This document shows, in pieces, positions 51,056 through 64,000 of a stretch of 64,000 nucleotides of DNA. This DNA is from Ichthyophthirius multifiliis (lineage: Eukaryota > Ciliophora > Oligohymenophorea > Hymenostomatida), in assembly GCF_000220395.1 (NCBI RefSeq), contig NW_004086129.1, positions 1 to 64,000 on the forward strand. The letters run 5' to 3'. Position numbers and translations under genes: made by a program. The notes under the pieces were generated by a model, which had not been told where the DNA came from, ran no database searches, and worked only from the letters and a program-made list of their open reading frames with translations. Position 1 is the stretch's first letter. Each line of letters begins with the position of its first letter.

Positions 51056-54000
51056 ATGATTTTTTTATTTTATATTCTTTTTACAATTAACATTAGTCAC
51101 ATTTTTAGTGAATAGGCTATTTATATATAATTTTAAAAGAATTGTAATTAAATTAATAAAAATTATTTATTAAATAAGTTAGAAAATAATATTAATTTAA
51201 TAACATTAATTAGATAAAATAATGTTCTAAATGATTTTGAAATTAATTTCTAAACGCTATTAAATTTATAACCTTAATAAAATATTATAAGCATATTTAA
51301 AAATAAAAATTTTAGAATGAGTAATAGCCTTTAGTTAAATTATTTCCAAAATTAAATATTAGTCTAATATTAATTTAATCAAAAAACTATATAAAATTTC
51401 ATAAATGTGGAAAAGTATATCTTTATAAAAATTAATTATAAAGAAGATAAATAAAAGAATAGATTTGTGATTTAGATTAACGATGAAATAGTAACAATAT
51501 TTTTAGACTAAAACTTTTTCTAGGATTAAATATTATAGTTTTATATACAATCTTCTAATAAAATAGTATTAGAAAATTGCCCATAATAATAATTATTAAA
51601 CATAAAAGCATATTTAAAAAATTAACATTTTGCTAAAAAACAAATATAAATATAAAACTAATAAATTATAAAGAGACAATTATAATATAAATATAATGAA
51701 GAATAAATAAATATAACTTTAAATTATAATTTAAAAATAATAAAAATTAATGTAAGCGAAACATTTATTATGGTTGCAAATTTCGAAGTAAACGAATCTT
51801 TGAATTCTATTTTAAATGAAATCTTTGTCGAATTTTTAATTTTATAATTAGAAGAAACCAATAATAATTTATCTGTTTATGACGAAATCGCAATATAATA
51901 AAAATATAAATTATTATAATAATTTAACTTAGAAAAAAGTATATTTCAAAAGAGACTAGTCTTACCAAAATTTACTCTATAAGCAGGTTTCATTTATCAT
52001 CTTTAAATAAGATGTAGCCATATTAAATTATAAACTTAATAAAAATATTTAACTCTAATAACTAATAAACCTTAATTATTAATAATTCCCGAAAATTATG
52101 TTGACGTGATAAGTTTTTAGAGATATTTTGAAATTAAATTTTAACTTTTAAATACAGAAAATTTCTCAAATAATAGCAATATAATAGTTAAATATAATAT
52201 ACTTTACTTAAATGATCAATAATAATATGAATAAGCAAATGAAACTTTACTAGATCTTAGTTATGATTAAACTATTGTAAATTTAAAACCTTAAAATATA
52301 AAATCTTAAAAATAATTTTTTTTATAAGTAAAAGCTTAATAAAATGTAAATTATTAGCTATTAAAAAGCGATATACTTTTATAATTTAAGTAAAAAACAG
52401 ATTATAAATATGATTATCGCCCTTAAGAATTTTTAAAAGTAATTTACGATTATAGTTATTTAATTAAAGGTATAACATAAAATCAAATAATTTATTTAGA
52501 AGTCTTTTATTAAAATGCATTGGATAACTTCTAATATAAAATTTAGTTTATTTATAATGATAAAGAAATTTACTAATAAATTTATTCAAGTTCATAACTA
52601 CAAATTTAAATGCAAAATGTATTCGAGAATATATAAATTAACGATTTAAATTAAAATTCAATAAGTTTGAAGTTCACTCTTTTAAATACTAGTGCAGATG
52701 TTAATTAAATTATTTTTTTAAAATTAATTATTCCACCTAAAAATTGTTCTATTGATATTTCTGTTCCTGAAATTTATTAGAATTCTGATTTCTAAGTTTA
52801 TCTAAATAATTGTGTGCCTTTTTAAGCTTAAAATTAATTATTATATAGTTTCATTTTATATCAAAATGATTAAAAATTTATAATTAAAGATAAAATAATA
52901 GAAAATGTCATTACTTTAAATCTTATTTAAGGAGAATTTACAATTGAATGTTAAGCTTTTGAAAATTTAGAAGGAAGCATTTCTATTAAAAAAAAAATTT
53001 TTGTTTAATAAAATGATTCTTAAATTAAACCTACAGAAAATTTAACAGACGAATCAAAAAATGTAGAATGGTTAATTTTAATGGAAATAAAGTAAGTTTA
53101 ATAAAAATATAACTAGATATAAGAAGGATAAACTGGTATAGATAATTTAGACGAAAAACAATTAAAAGAAATGTGCAAAAAAGCAGAAAAGTTTTACGAA
53201 AAAATGACTTTGAATAAAGGAGATTAGAAAATGAATATTTTTTAGATCATAAAAAATTGTTATGAAATTCAAGCAAACATCTAAAATGAAAATTTTTAAA
53301 TTAATTATGAAAAACTGAAAGAATTCTATACTAAATAAATTGATATTTTAAAAATGTACTAATAATATGAATATTAAGATTACGAAGAGCATTTAAAATT
53401 ATGTATTAACTATTGCTATTCGCTTTTGGAATATTTAGATAAAATGTCTTTAGCTTTGACAATAAAAAATGAATAAGATTAATAAAATGTTATCCTTTTT
53501 ACCAACTAACTATTAATTTAATGCTTACAATATTTCAAAAATGAAAATATTTCTTATTCTGGAAATGCTTTTAATGTTAAAACAGATACAATAATTGAAG
53601 AAAAAACTAAAAATCTTATGTATTATACAATAAACTACGAATATCAAAACAACCCATTTGCTGAATTATCTAAAGAATATAAATAAATAACCCCCATAAA
53701 GGAAATATAAATAGTGGATTCTAAAAGCTACAACTTAGTAAATAAAGAAACAAGTTATGTACTTAATTATTAAAAAAGTTAAAGTAATTTCGAAGGCTTT
53801 ACATGTATTTAATTTAATAATTTAAATTAATAGAATTAACTTTAATGGAATGAGGATAATTGTAAAACTACTTTATTAAAATTTTAGTTCTAAGTGCATT
53901 GCATTTGTTAAAATAATAAAGGTCCTGTTACTGTTGTGTAAAGTTTTTTTGATATTTTTAAAAATAAAAATTTAAAAGAAATCATCGATAAAGACAATAT

Positions 54001-55830
54001 TTAAGACCTTTTTGAAAGTCTTGAGTGGTATAATTATATAGTAATTTGGTATGCAGCATTTTAATTTACTGCTTTTTTAATTATTTTAATACTTATAAGT
54101 TATTAAAGGAATAAAAAAAAAAAATCTTTTATTACTTAAGTAAGTTAATTGTTAATCTTAAAACGATTTGAATGTGAAAAATTATGTAGCAACTAAGCAA
54201 AAAAATATTAATGAACGAAATACTGAAATTACTATATTAAAAGAAAATCGAATTACTAAGAAATACAGCTAAACTCAAAATACAGAATGTGTTATTCAAA
54301 ATAATTTATAAAATAAAAATTAATAAAATAATGATAATTAAAAATAATAAAATATAATTAATTTAAACTAAATTGAAATAAAAAATTATAAAAGTGCAAA
54401 TAAAAATTAAGAAAAATTAAATACAAATTAAGAAGTTCAAATTAATAATGGCGTTTATCGAAACGATAATTTAAAAAAAAATATATATAATGTTAAATTA
54501 GATCCAATCAAAGTTCAAGTAAACAAAAATAATGATAAACTTAAAAATGATAAGAATAAATAAAAATAATAATCTAAAGATAATGTTGATTAACATATCC
54601 TTTACGATTTTATAAATAAATAAAAATTCATTAAAAAAAATAATATATTGGAAAACCATTTTTACTAAATTAACTCTTTATAAAGTATTTCAGAAAATAA
54701 TAATCAAACAAAAGTTAAAAGATAATGTATATCACTTCCTTTAATACAAAACGGTCAAATAATATAACACGGATTATAAAAAAAACGATTATAAATAGTA
54801 AATGAAGAAGAGGAAGAAGATGATGAATAAATTGAAAATAACAAAAATAAAAGAAACAAATCAAAATCTATAAGAATTAATGAAAATAGTAAACATAATA
54901 TACTATATCCATAATAATAAACAAAATAAAACTTGAAAAAAATTAAATCTTAATCTAAAAAATAAGACTATTTTGAAATACCGCAAAGCAATTTATAATT
55001 AGATCTTTAGGATAAAACATACTCAAATCTTTTTCTATGCTAAAAATGTAAAAACGAAATAATCAATTTAAATATGGAAGTTAATTCTTAAAAATCATTA
55101 TAAAATTAATAATAATAAAAAAGCTTGAATTTATCTATAAATAATGATTTTCCGAATAAATATACAATTATTAAAGCAAACTTACGAATTGGTTTAGAGG
55201 AGCTTTACTTGTTCATAATTTAATCATGCTATTTTGGTTCTTCTAAGATAGATTAAAGTAAATAAAAATAAGTGTTTATTATATCAGAATCTAATATTAT
55301 TTAGCAGTAAACTGTATTTTTAGGGTATTTTTTTTATCGTTGATATACTTTTTTATTTTTTTTTAATATATAGTCTAAACTAGATTAAGAAAATAATAGT
55401 TTTAATATTTTATAGAATCTTTTTTTAAGCGGAGTATGCTATTATACTTTCTTTATTGTAGAAATAATAGTTCTTTTAATTTTTAATTATAGATATAATA
55501 AATTGGGATCTTTTATCCTTTTTAGTTTATGGTGCTTCTTTTATTATTGTGTTTTTAGTGTTTCTTCTAATTATTCACCAAACAGAGTGAATAGATGGTT
55601 AGGTAAAATTTATAAATAAATTCTTTAAAATAATTTAATCTATAAAAAAAATATATATATAATAAAATTGTTTTACTTTAAATTAATTTATTTATATTTT
55701 TTTTATTTATTATTTATCTTTTTAGGATATTATTTAATTAATTTATTATTTGATATTATTATTTGGGAATTTATAAAATCTTGTATTTTTTGGTAAATTA
55801 TTAAATATTATCAATAAAATGGAAAATAAA
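51056..55830 (+). CDS. second giant GPS/polycystin-1-like membrane protein
   Basis: ATG 51056 with signal peptide (MIFLFYILFTINISHIFS). A single very long extracellular region of about 950 residues with few cysteines and beta-rich composition continues to a GPS-like cluster near 53810-53935 (TCIQFNNL, LQWNEDNCK, VHCICQNNKGPVTVV), then a membrane helix (YIVIWYAAFQFTAFLIILIL). A 58-nt intron (54140-54197) leads into a basic, low-complexity cytoplasmic stretch with an acidic run (VNEEEEEDDEQIEN). C-terminal helices lie in exons after 55340 (TFFIVEIIVLLIFNYRY, then YYLINLLFDIIIWEFIKSC), close in style to the C-terminus of the gene at 6869. An intron starting near 55610 and ending near 55726 joins these. 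It lacks the Cys-rich repeats of the first gene. The final stop is unresolved, so 55830 is approximate. Confidence 0.78.
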
Positions 55831-56207
55831 GTAAATGTAATTATTTAATTATAAAAATATTAAAAATAGATTAATTTATTTAAAAAATAAAAAATAATGA
55901 AAAAAATAAATAATATCTAAATTGTATATTTTTGTTTCATTAATATATGTAATATTTTTTTATTTAAAAAATTATTATTGGATTTTATTATTATTATTCT
56001 AATTTATAAAACTTTATTAAGTTTTTTGTGATTTTTTACTATTTGTTTTGTTATTTTAATTAAAATTTGTAAAACTAAAATAATAGTTTTTTAAAAATAA
56101 ATATTTAAATAATTTTCTTTAATTAAAAAAAAAAAAACAACTTAGAATAATATAAATTAAAAATACTTTAAAGAGATAAATAAAGTTTTAAATAAAAATA
56201 TATTTAA
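55831..56207. other. 3' end/intergenic, A/T-rich
   Basis: About 375 bases with no recognisable element. The unresolved stop of the upstream gene probably lies in its first part. Confidence 0.5.
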
Positions 56208-59003
56208 ATGAGTTATAAAAGAAATTCGAAAAGCAAAAAGTATAATTTTTTGTAATTATTTTTGGATAAAAAAAAATGTAAAAAAGTAAAGAAGAAATAA
56301 TTGGAAAAAAAATAGATTAGATTTTAAATAATTAAGTCGTGATTTAAAAAGATTCGAATTTTTCAAGTAAAATAATAATCTTTTTCAAATAAAAAAATAT
56401 ATAATTATATATCCCATTAACATTTAAATTTAAAAAATTTTTTAGGAAAATTTCCTAAAGTGATAACTGATTATAAAAAGTTTTTTTTAAAAGAAGATTT
56501 TTAATAATAATCAATAAATAAATAATTAAACACTTAAAAGTAACGATAAAAATTAAATTATATTGTTAATTTATCCCATAATAATTAATCCACAAATATC
56601 CTTTAAAATAATTTTAATATTTCAAATTTATATAAATCTTTATCGCCATCTACAATTTAAAGTTAATCTGCAATAAATTTGTATAGTAATGATACAAAAG
56701 GTTTTTAAAATAAATCTATTTAGAAGTTTTTTTATGCTTCTCCAGATAAAAATAACTAAAAAGAATAATAAAAAGATAGTAGTATAACTTAAAAAGATAA
56801 ATATTTAGATTATTGTTTAAATTAATTAAAAAAATAAAAAAATAATAATATTAGCAAAAGTAGTAAATAAAAACAGTCTGCGAAAAACAACTCAACAGAA
56901 GAATTTTAAAAAAGCATAAAATAAATTAAAATATAAAATAATCAAGTCGAAAACAAAAACGTTTTAAAAGAAAATCAAAAATTAAGCAAATATTAGGAAT
57001 TTAAATAATAAAACAAAAATATAAAAAAAAAAGTAATTATATTAAATGATTAAAAAATAATTAAAAATAAAACTTAATAATAAAATAATATTATGTAAAA
57101 AATTATTTCATAATAAAAATTAATTTAAGAAAAAAGTGAAAATATATCTAAATTAAACTAAAAAAATGTTGAAAAAGTAAATTAATCTGATTGTATTCTT
57201 GTTAAAAATAATAATAAAAATAATGATAAATCTGCAAATATTAAAACAAGTAACAACTAGCATAGCTAATTAAAATCAAAAGGTATACTTAATATTTAAT
57301 TTTTTTTTTATTTAAAAAATATATAATTATAAGAAAAAGATTAAATATAAAATGAATAAAACTCGAAAAAAAGAAAAATTTAAAATTAATTATAAATATA
57401 AAATATAGTTTAGAAATGTATAAAATATAAACATAAAATAAATTTGTAAAATACAGCATTATAAAATATAATAAAAATAAATAAATATAACTTGAAAAAT
57501 CAATTAAAAACTTCTATAAGTAATAAAAGTGTTGAAAAAAATAGCAATATAAAACTATAAATTTAAAAACTTAATAAGATTTAGATAAATATTAATCACT
57601 ACATGAAGAATATAGAAAAATAATGGCGTCTTTAGAAAGACCCAATTAAAAAACAATCGAAGATAATAATGAAAAAGAAAAAAGTAAAGAAAAACAAATA
57701 AATACTGTTAAAAAATAATACGAAGAGATATTATATAGATTTAAAGAATTTACAAGTAAAACAAATAATTAATAAGAGCCAAATATTAATTAAAAAAATT
57801 TAAAAAATAATATAGAAAAAAATATAAGAAATAATAATTAATAGATCATAAATTTAAAAAAATGTAAAAAAAAAAAGAAAATTAAGAGGAAATCAAGATA
57901 ATTGATTAAGTTCAAAAACAAGACGAAACTTAATAATCACAAGAAGATAATTATATGTTTTATATAAATAGCTGTGCTACTTATATTTAAAAAGTTTGGA
58001 AAGGATATAATACAAGAAAAGTTCTATTAGATTTTTTACTTACAACAGAAAATGAAAATTCTAGATAATGTCCAAATTATTAAAAAAAAAACCTATTTGA
58101 TAATAATTTTTAAAATGATGAAAGTGCAAATAAAGAATTCGAAAACTAAGATAAAGTTATTAATATATCGACTATTAAATCTTTAAATACTTCGACTGTT
58201 GATACTAATGAAGATGCTAAAAAAGATTAATCTTAAAGTTAATAATTAAGCCTATTTAAAAAAATTGATGAAAATGGTAATATGCTTTTTTTTTTGTTCA
58301 TGTATTTTATTTATTTATATATATTTAGATAAATTATAAAACTATCAATAAGAATTAATTGAATTGAGAGAAATGGAAATATAAAAATGGAATTAAATAT
58401 CTTAATATTTATGTAAAGCTATAGATTCAGATTAAGATTAAAAAAAAAATTCTAAGCTTAATATAGTAATAGACCGAATAAAATAAAAAATAATTAGTAG
58501 AAAAATAAAATCAAGATATATTAAAATAAGTTTAATAAAATTAAAATAATAATCCAAAAATTATTTTAAATAATAATAAAGAGTAAAATAATAATTATAA
58601 TGAAGAATAAAATAAAAATTATTTATATTTATTATTAGTTAATGAAATTCTTGCAACATCTAAAAAGCAGTTAACTTCTTAAGATGTTTTTTAAAATTAA
58701 ATTTCTTAAAATAATAATAGAATTAATAATCATAATAATAAAAATAATAGTAATAGTACTTCTTCTGATTTATAGCTAAATATTATTTAAAACTCTTAGT
58801 AATCTTTAGCTAACACAATAAATGATTAAAAAAATAATAACAACAATGCCTTATTTGATCGTGATTCTTTTAAAAAATTTAATGAAAATATTATTAAAGA
58901 TTTATGCAAAACATAATAAATTGAATAAATTATAAAATTATAAGAACTTTAATCTATATCAAAAAATAAACCTTAAATATAATTAGTTAATTAAATACTT
59001 TAA

Positions 59004-59054
<51 letters not shown>

Positions 59055-60629
59055 TCTTTTCTTGATAAAGGAGAAAATACTGATTGTCAATAAAAAATTT
59101 AAATAACTACTAATAATTAAATATAATAAGAAAAGAAACTAAACAAAGAAATAAATAAAAAATAAAAATCTAAAATAAAAGATTTATAAAAATTATTTAC
59201 TTCTAATGAAGAAAAAAATAATAAAAATGGTATTTTTTTTTTTATTTTTAATTTTATTTATAAAATAAATATACATAGAAAGGTTCATAAATGAAAAAAT
59301 GTTCGTATAAAATAAAGAAATTACTCCAGAACAAAGCAATATTAATAAAAAGCAAGTTATTTGCGAAAAAAATGATAAAAAATCTTTTTAAAAGGGGTAA
59401 AATGGAGTTTTCTTTGAAGATCAAAACAAAAGTAATAAGATTCAATAAAAAATTTCTTAATAAAGTGACAATTTTCATCCCGAATATTATTTAATAATAA
59501 ATTAATAAGTAGATGAAAAAATTTAATAAAATCAAAATCTAAATTAAAAAAAAGAAGATTTAAATATATATAAAACACCTCCTGCTATATATACTACTAT
59601 GAGTATAAATGAAGAAATTAACGAAAAATGGTTAATGAATGCACAAGTAGAAGAAAGACTAAATTAATAATTAAATAAAAATTAAATTTAAAAATAAGAT
59701 GATAGTTTTGGAATTCCTACAAACTTATATATTATTGAATAATATATGGTTGAGCTTTATAAGTATATATTCTAAAATTAAAAAGAATAATTTGTTAGAG
59801 ATATAAATACCCCGTTTGGATTTAGTCCAGAAAAAAGACTCAAACTAATACATGGGTATGATAACTTTTTACAAATACCTAATGGAGAAAAAGATGAGAA
59901 ATCTTAATTTAATTCAAATGTTTGTTTACCTTTTGTTTTAAATGAAAACTTATTTATTAATTTTGAAAATAGTTAAGATGTATTTTTAATATTAAACATT
60001 TTTTTTTATTTTTTTAAATAAAAATAAAAAATAGAAATAAATAAAAGATTAAAAATAATAAATTGTTAATGAATTTTAACATATACATAACAAAGCTATT
60101 TTCGATACGTTGAATGAATGTTTAAATATTTTTAGACCTTATTTTACTTTAAGTGGGATTCCATATCCTTGGCATAAAAGTGAAAAAAATATTATTAAAT
60201 AGCAAATAACACTTGAAAATCTTAAATGGATAGAAGAAAATAGCATTAAGAAAGCTATTGAATGGGCTTCTTTTTTGTGTGGCATTATTAATGAAAATGA
60301 AAAGTATAACAATAAAGATTCTAATAAATATAAAAACAATCAAAAGTCTTATGTTATAGAATTAATGGAATATAATGATAGATAGGAAAATGAGTATTTT
60401 AATTAATGTAGAGAAGAAAGGCTTTCTAGAATGCTATTAACTGATGTAATTTATATATATTTCCTTTATTTCAAAATTTTTGTTTTTTTAGATTTACGAA
60501 AACGATTATAAATGGTAATTATATGAAGACGAAAAAACTGAATTTGTTATGGAATTAAGTGATTATATATTTGAAGATTTAGTTGAAGAGATGATAGAAT
60601 AAATGTAAAAAGGCAAAAAAATTTATTGA
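56208..60629 (+). CDS. IQ-motif protein with long low-complexity body
   Basis: Proposed ATG 56208 (MSYKRNSKSKKYNF...). A long body rich in Gln, Asn, Lys and Ser follows (KFPKVITDYKKFFLKEDF; LSPSTIQSQSAINLYSNDTK), interrupted by short introns (for example about 57279-57332). An IQ calmodulin-binding motif lies near 57990 (CATYIQKVWKGYNTRKVLLD). After more low-complexity sequence and a poly-Asn tract comes a structured C-terminal region: NLYIIEQYMVELYKYIF, NECLNIFRPYFTLSGIPYPW, ERLSRMLLTD, ELSDYIFEDLVEEMIEQM; TGA 60627. Introns near 59978-60050 and 60446-60490 are supported there. The C-terminal region resembles those of centrosome/basal-body proteins in its helical, acidic character, but I cannot name the domain. 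First exons are uncertain. Confidence 0.65.
59004..59053. repeat. AAT trinucleotide repeat
   Basis: About 16 uninterrupted AAT/ATA units inside the IQ-motif gene, most likely read as poly-Asn and close to other Asn runs. Confidence 0.85.
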
Positions 60630-61158
60630 TAAAATTAATAAACTATGTATATTTTTATAAAAAAATATTTATAATTGTATTTTAAATAAATAAATATCTG
60701 TATTTTTTATTATAGTAAAAAATATATATTATGTTTTTATTGTAATATTTAAGTTATAAATAAAAAAATTAAATAAACATTTTTTTAATATTTAAGTAAC
60801 AAATTATTAAACAATAAATTTATATTATGAGTTATAAGTATAAGAAGAATAATCTAATTATTTACATATAAATAAACTATATAATTAAAATTAAAAGATT
60901 CTAAATTAAATAAAAAAAATTGAATTTATATTTAAATTTTTTTTCATAATTAGGACAAACTAAATTATAAAAAAAAATAAGCAAATATAAAATAAAAAAA
61001 AAAGTTAAATAATAAAATAATTTAAAAACATATATTAATAAAAATATAATATAAATAAAAATTGGTAATCGGATTGTATTAATTTTTTATATTTGTGTAA
61101 TATATTTTAATAAAGATAAAAAAGAAAAAAAAATAATAATAATTAATTAAACATATAT

Positions 61159-61194
<36 letters not shown>

Positions 61195-61261
61195 TAATAT
61201 AAATATTTTTATATATGTTTTTTTTTTTTTATGTTTTCAATTAAATTTATTTTTTATAAAA
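60630..61261. other. convergent intergenic region with (AT)n
   Basis: About 630 bases between two converging genes, nearly pure A/T, with an (AT)n tract at about 61162-61190. No gene or terminator-like hairpin stands out. Confidence 0.7.
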
Positions 61262-62968
61262 TCATTTATTTTTATTTGATTTTTTGGTTAAATCTGGTAT
61301 ATTTTATAAAGTAATATTTTTATTATTTTCTAAAGAAATCATTATAGGATTACTAATAGAACTATCTTAAATTTATTCTTCGTTATGATCATTATTTTTA
61401 TAACTATTTCTTTAATAATTAACCTTATTTTTTCCTTCAAAATCAATATTATTAATATCACTTTATTTATCACTATCTAATTCTTATTTTTTTAAATTTA
61501 ACTTTAAATATTATTCATTAATTTTTTATTAAATTAATTCTTCTTATTTAATATTTTCCTATTATATAATTTAATTACTTTCTTCGAATTCTGTATATAA
61601 ATAATCATCGATCCTATTATCTTACAATAATTCTTATAAAACTTATTTACATTACAAAATATAAGGCTATTTTCCATATTTCTAATTTTTATCTTAATAT
61701 GGATTTCCTTTAGTATCTATTTGAAATAGTTTTAGAAAATAAGCTGAATAATATTAAACACTTTTTCCGTGATAATTAACTAATTAAGAGTTCAAATGAA
61801 GTGATATATCCTATTTAAAAATAAATAAAATAAGAAATAATTTTAAGTAAAAAAAAATATTTTATCACTCTAAATTCAGAGTTTCTATTTTTTATATATT
61901 ATTTTAATTTATTTGTTAAATTAAGTCCACATTATTCAGTTTCAATTTAGGAATTTTAAAAAATCTAATATGAAATAGTATCTTTATTATTAATTTTAGA
62001 TTTTAAATAATTTTATTTATTAAATTAATGTTTTTGTAATTTATTTTCAAAGTCTTAAATTAATAATTCGAATTATTTAATTTCATTTACAAAAGTTTAG
62101 ATCGAAATAATACAGTTAGTGTTTAAAAAATCTATCTATAATATTTTAAAAAATATATGTTCTTATAAATATCAAAATTAAAAAAGTAATACATATTTTA
62201 AATATTCAAATATTTAATTAATTTACGCTTTTGCAAAATATTACATTGCCTCCGAAGTGGCTTTAATATTTTCATTTTTCGCAATTTTATTTTCTAAAAC
62301 ACCCATTAATTATTTTAATTTATTACAAAATTCAATTTCGTTTTTTATATATATTTCATATTCTTTTTCTATATTTTAAGCTAGTATTCTATCTTTGTTT
62401 AATATTTTCCTTAAAGCAATCATTTAATATGATCTTTAGTATTATTCATATTTACCATTATTATTACTTCCTTAATATTATAAAATTTCTTATATTTGAT
62501 ATTACTAGTATTCTTAATTTTAATATTATTGTTATTAAATTTTTTATTCTAAAGAATTCTTCTTATCTTAATTTTATTAAATTTAATTTTCTTGTTTATG
62601 TTCTTCTTTTATTGTATCATAACATTAATTTTGCTCTTTATCATTTTGATTAAATTCATTATTATCTTTTACACTTTTATCCGATTTTTCAATTTCATTT
62701 TGCTCGATTTTTTAATTATCATGGTTTTAATAATTAAATAAATCGTTTTATTTGTTTGAATATTATATTTGACCCGTTGAAACAATCATTTTTTAGTTTT
62801 TATCGTTTTCTTTTTTTATATTTAAAAAAGTATAATTAATAGATTTTGTTTTTGTTTTAACTTTTAAAATTTACTATTTGATTTGCTTTCTTTTAAAGAA
62901 TCATTTTTTGTATATTATAATTTTTAAGCATATTAACTATTATTTTAAATTTCTTTAAACTAATCCAT
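61262..62968 (-). CDS. coiled-coil protein, unidentified
   Basis: ATG 62968 (MDQFKEIQNNSQYAQK...) to TGA 61262. The middle has a clear coiled-coil character (ILAQNIEKEYEIYIKNEIEF, KLKQLMGVLENKIAKNENI). The C-terminal exon is well formed and acidic (DNRIDDYLYTEFEE, then NNIDFEGKNKVNYQRNSYKN, ending LTKKSNKNK). The frame requires several short introns (at least one after KLKQKQN near 62840, and one near 61810-61860). No domain recognised. It may be a structural protein; the composition is like that of the neighbouring IQ-motif gene, with which it converges. Confidence 0.6.
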
Positions 62969-63139
62969 TTTTATAATATACTTTTTTAATAATTTTTTTA
63001 AAAAAATATAAATATAAAAAGATTAAATAAATATTTTAAACATTTATATAAGTATCATTAAATATTAAATTTAAATATAATTTCATATAACTATATTAAA
63101 TTAAATATTACATATATTTTGTATTACAAATTACATCCG

Positions 63140-63170
<31 letters not shown>

Positions 63171-63197
63171 TAAATATATTATGTATATATATCTTAA
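62969..63197. other. intergenic with A27 homopolymer
   Basis: Short gap holding a run of about 27 adenines (63140-63166) just beyond the stop of the right-edge gene. On that gene's strand it is a poly-T tract downstream of its stop codon. Confidence 0.75.
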
Positions 63198-64000
63198 TCA
63201 TATTTTTTTAAACTATTTTAAATAATCTTTTTCAAACAGACTATAATATTCATCCTTACCTTCCAAAACAAATTTGATTTATTCATTTAATAATTTCTCA
63301 GCATCAAACCCTTCCTATAAAAAAAATAAAAAAGCATTTTAAATAAAAAAAACATCAAAATAAAATAAAATACTTAATCTTTAATCAATTCAGTACATTC
63401 TTTAAAGAATTCTTTAAAGACAAAAACAAGGTCTTCCTTATCATCTTCATCAAAGTCATCTTTAAACTTAACTTAAATGTCTTTAAAGCTCGCATTTCCC
63501 TTAGTATAAAACTCAACAAATATTTTAGATAAAAATGTAAGGAAAAGTGGGAAATCAGCACTCTCATTTTTACTTTTATTAAGCCTTTCATTCATAGCCT
63601 ACACAAATTCATTTGGTTTAATAAATTTAATGGCTTCATTTGCCACAGAAAGTCTATTTTCCTTAAACTAAACACTACAATTATACACAGTTTTGATAAG
63701 AATTTATCCATAAAGTACTGGGTCAAATAAACTAGTTAATTCTTTAAAATCATTAATTGCACTTTATATACCATAGTCTTCTTAAAACTTTTTCTAGCTA
63801 TCCAAATGTCCCCAAATTTCCTTTGCGATATTTCTTCCATCTTCCTCTGATAGATTCTTCTATTAAGCATTTGTAACTTCTTTAAATTCTTCTTATTAAG
63901 TTTAAACTCTTTATTTCCCACTTGTACTTGGTTACTTTTGTACATAAATAGTTTATTGATTATTTCTTTAATTATATCTTTAATTATTTTATTAATATTC
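63198..64000 (-). CDS. acidic alpha-helical protein, 5' end at or beyond right edge
   Basis: The coding strand is noticeably richer in G/C and codon variety than the rest of the window, suggesting a highly expressed gene. One 59-nt intron (63315-63373); TGA 63198. Segments include NIAKEIWGHLDSQKKFQEDY, NDFKELTSLFDPVLYGQIL, ANEAIKFIKPNEFVQAMNER, PLFLTFLSKIFVEFYTKG and FDEDDKEDLVFVFKEFFKEC. The all-helical, repeated-helix-pair pattern is reminiscent of MA3/MIF4G-type domains of translation factors, but this is a weak impression and no diagnostic motif is seen. The frame is open upstream to at least 63930 and no in-frame ATG was found, so the first exon probably lies near or beyond base 64000. 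Confidence 0.7.

Noticed and set aside
59254-59578. Overlapping standard-code frames on both strands
   Set aside because: These lie inside the IQ-motif gene; the plus-strand ciliate-code frame leads into its structured C-terminal domain, so the others are shadows.
63140-63166. A27 run as the poly(A) tail of a retroelement
   Set aside because: No reverse transcriptase, LINE-like frame or target-site duplication is visible nearby; it lies just downstream of a stop codon and is best seen as a homopolymer in A/T-rich DNA.

Overview
The window reads as macronuclear DNA of an oligohymenophorean ciliate of the Tetrahymena/Ichthyophthirius type. It is extremely AT-rich. Almost every recognisable protein is broken by TAA and TAG if the standard code is used, but reads cleanly when both are Gln and only TGA stops. 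Introns are short (mostly about 30-60 nt, GT...AG, nearly pure A/T) and the exon-joined frames close on TGA. The combination of very low GC and short introns resembles Ichthyophthirius most, but the species cannot be fixed from sequence alone. I see no telomeric CCCCAA/GGGGTT repeat, so the window is internal to a chromosome. The standard-code ATG-to-stop ORFs are nearly all shadows or pieces of the real genes.

Layout. 1-5139 (minus): left-truncated, low-complexity coiled-coil gene. 6869-12806 (plus): very large extracellular receptor-like protein with cysteine-rich repeats, a REJ-like region, a GPS-like motif and C-terminal membrane helices. 12970-14439 (minus): EF-hand/C2-like membrane protein. 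14720-18006 (minus): cyclic-nucleotide-gated K+ channel carrying a zinc knuckle. 18505-20345 (minus): JJJ1/DNAJC21 J-protein. 21385-22801 (plus): apyrase with two frame breaks. 22993-24090 (minus): secreted protein of unknown function. 24692-29788 (minus): tmcB-like PAS membrane protein. 29789-33272: mainly non-coding, with one multi-exon fragment.

33273-35182 (plus): cyclic nucleotide phosphodiesterase, followed 445 bp downstream on the same strand by 35628-39812, an adenylyl/guanylyl cyclase with an N-terminal voltage-sensor-like membrane module. 40027-40718 (plus): small acidic protein. 42384-43055 (minus): SFT2 Golgi transport protein. 43400-46265 (minus): mitochondrial m-AAA (FtsH/AFG3) protease. 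46513-47941 (minus): A/B-type cyclin. 48736-50455 (plus): coiled-coil protein. 51056 to about 55830 (plus): second GPS/polycystin-like receptor. 56208-60629 (plus): IQ-motif protein with a long low-complexity body. 61262-62968 (minus): coiled-coil protein. 63198-64000 (minus): acidic alpha-helical protein at the right edge.

Functional theme (inference): the window holds a synthesis, degradation and effector set for cyclic nucleotides (cyclase, phosphodiesterase, cyclic-nucleotide-gated channel), alongside large sensory-type membrane proteins. The most notable single observation is that the cyclase lacks the first of the two metal-binding aspartates of class III cyclases while keeping the other diagnostic residues.

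Limits: splice sites were called by eye from frame continuity and domain similarity. Where exon lengths sum to an exact multiple of three (genes at 6869, 18505, 35628, 42384 and 46513) the models are strong. Several 3' ends and first exons remain approximate and are marked.
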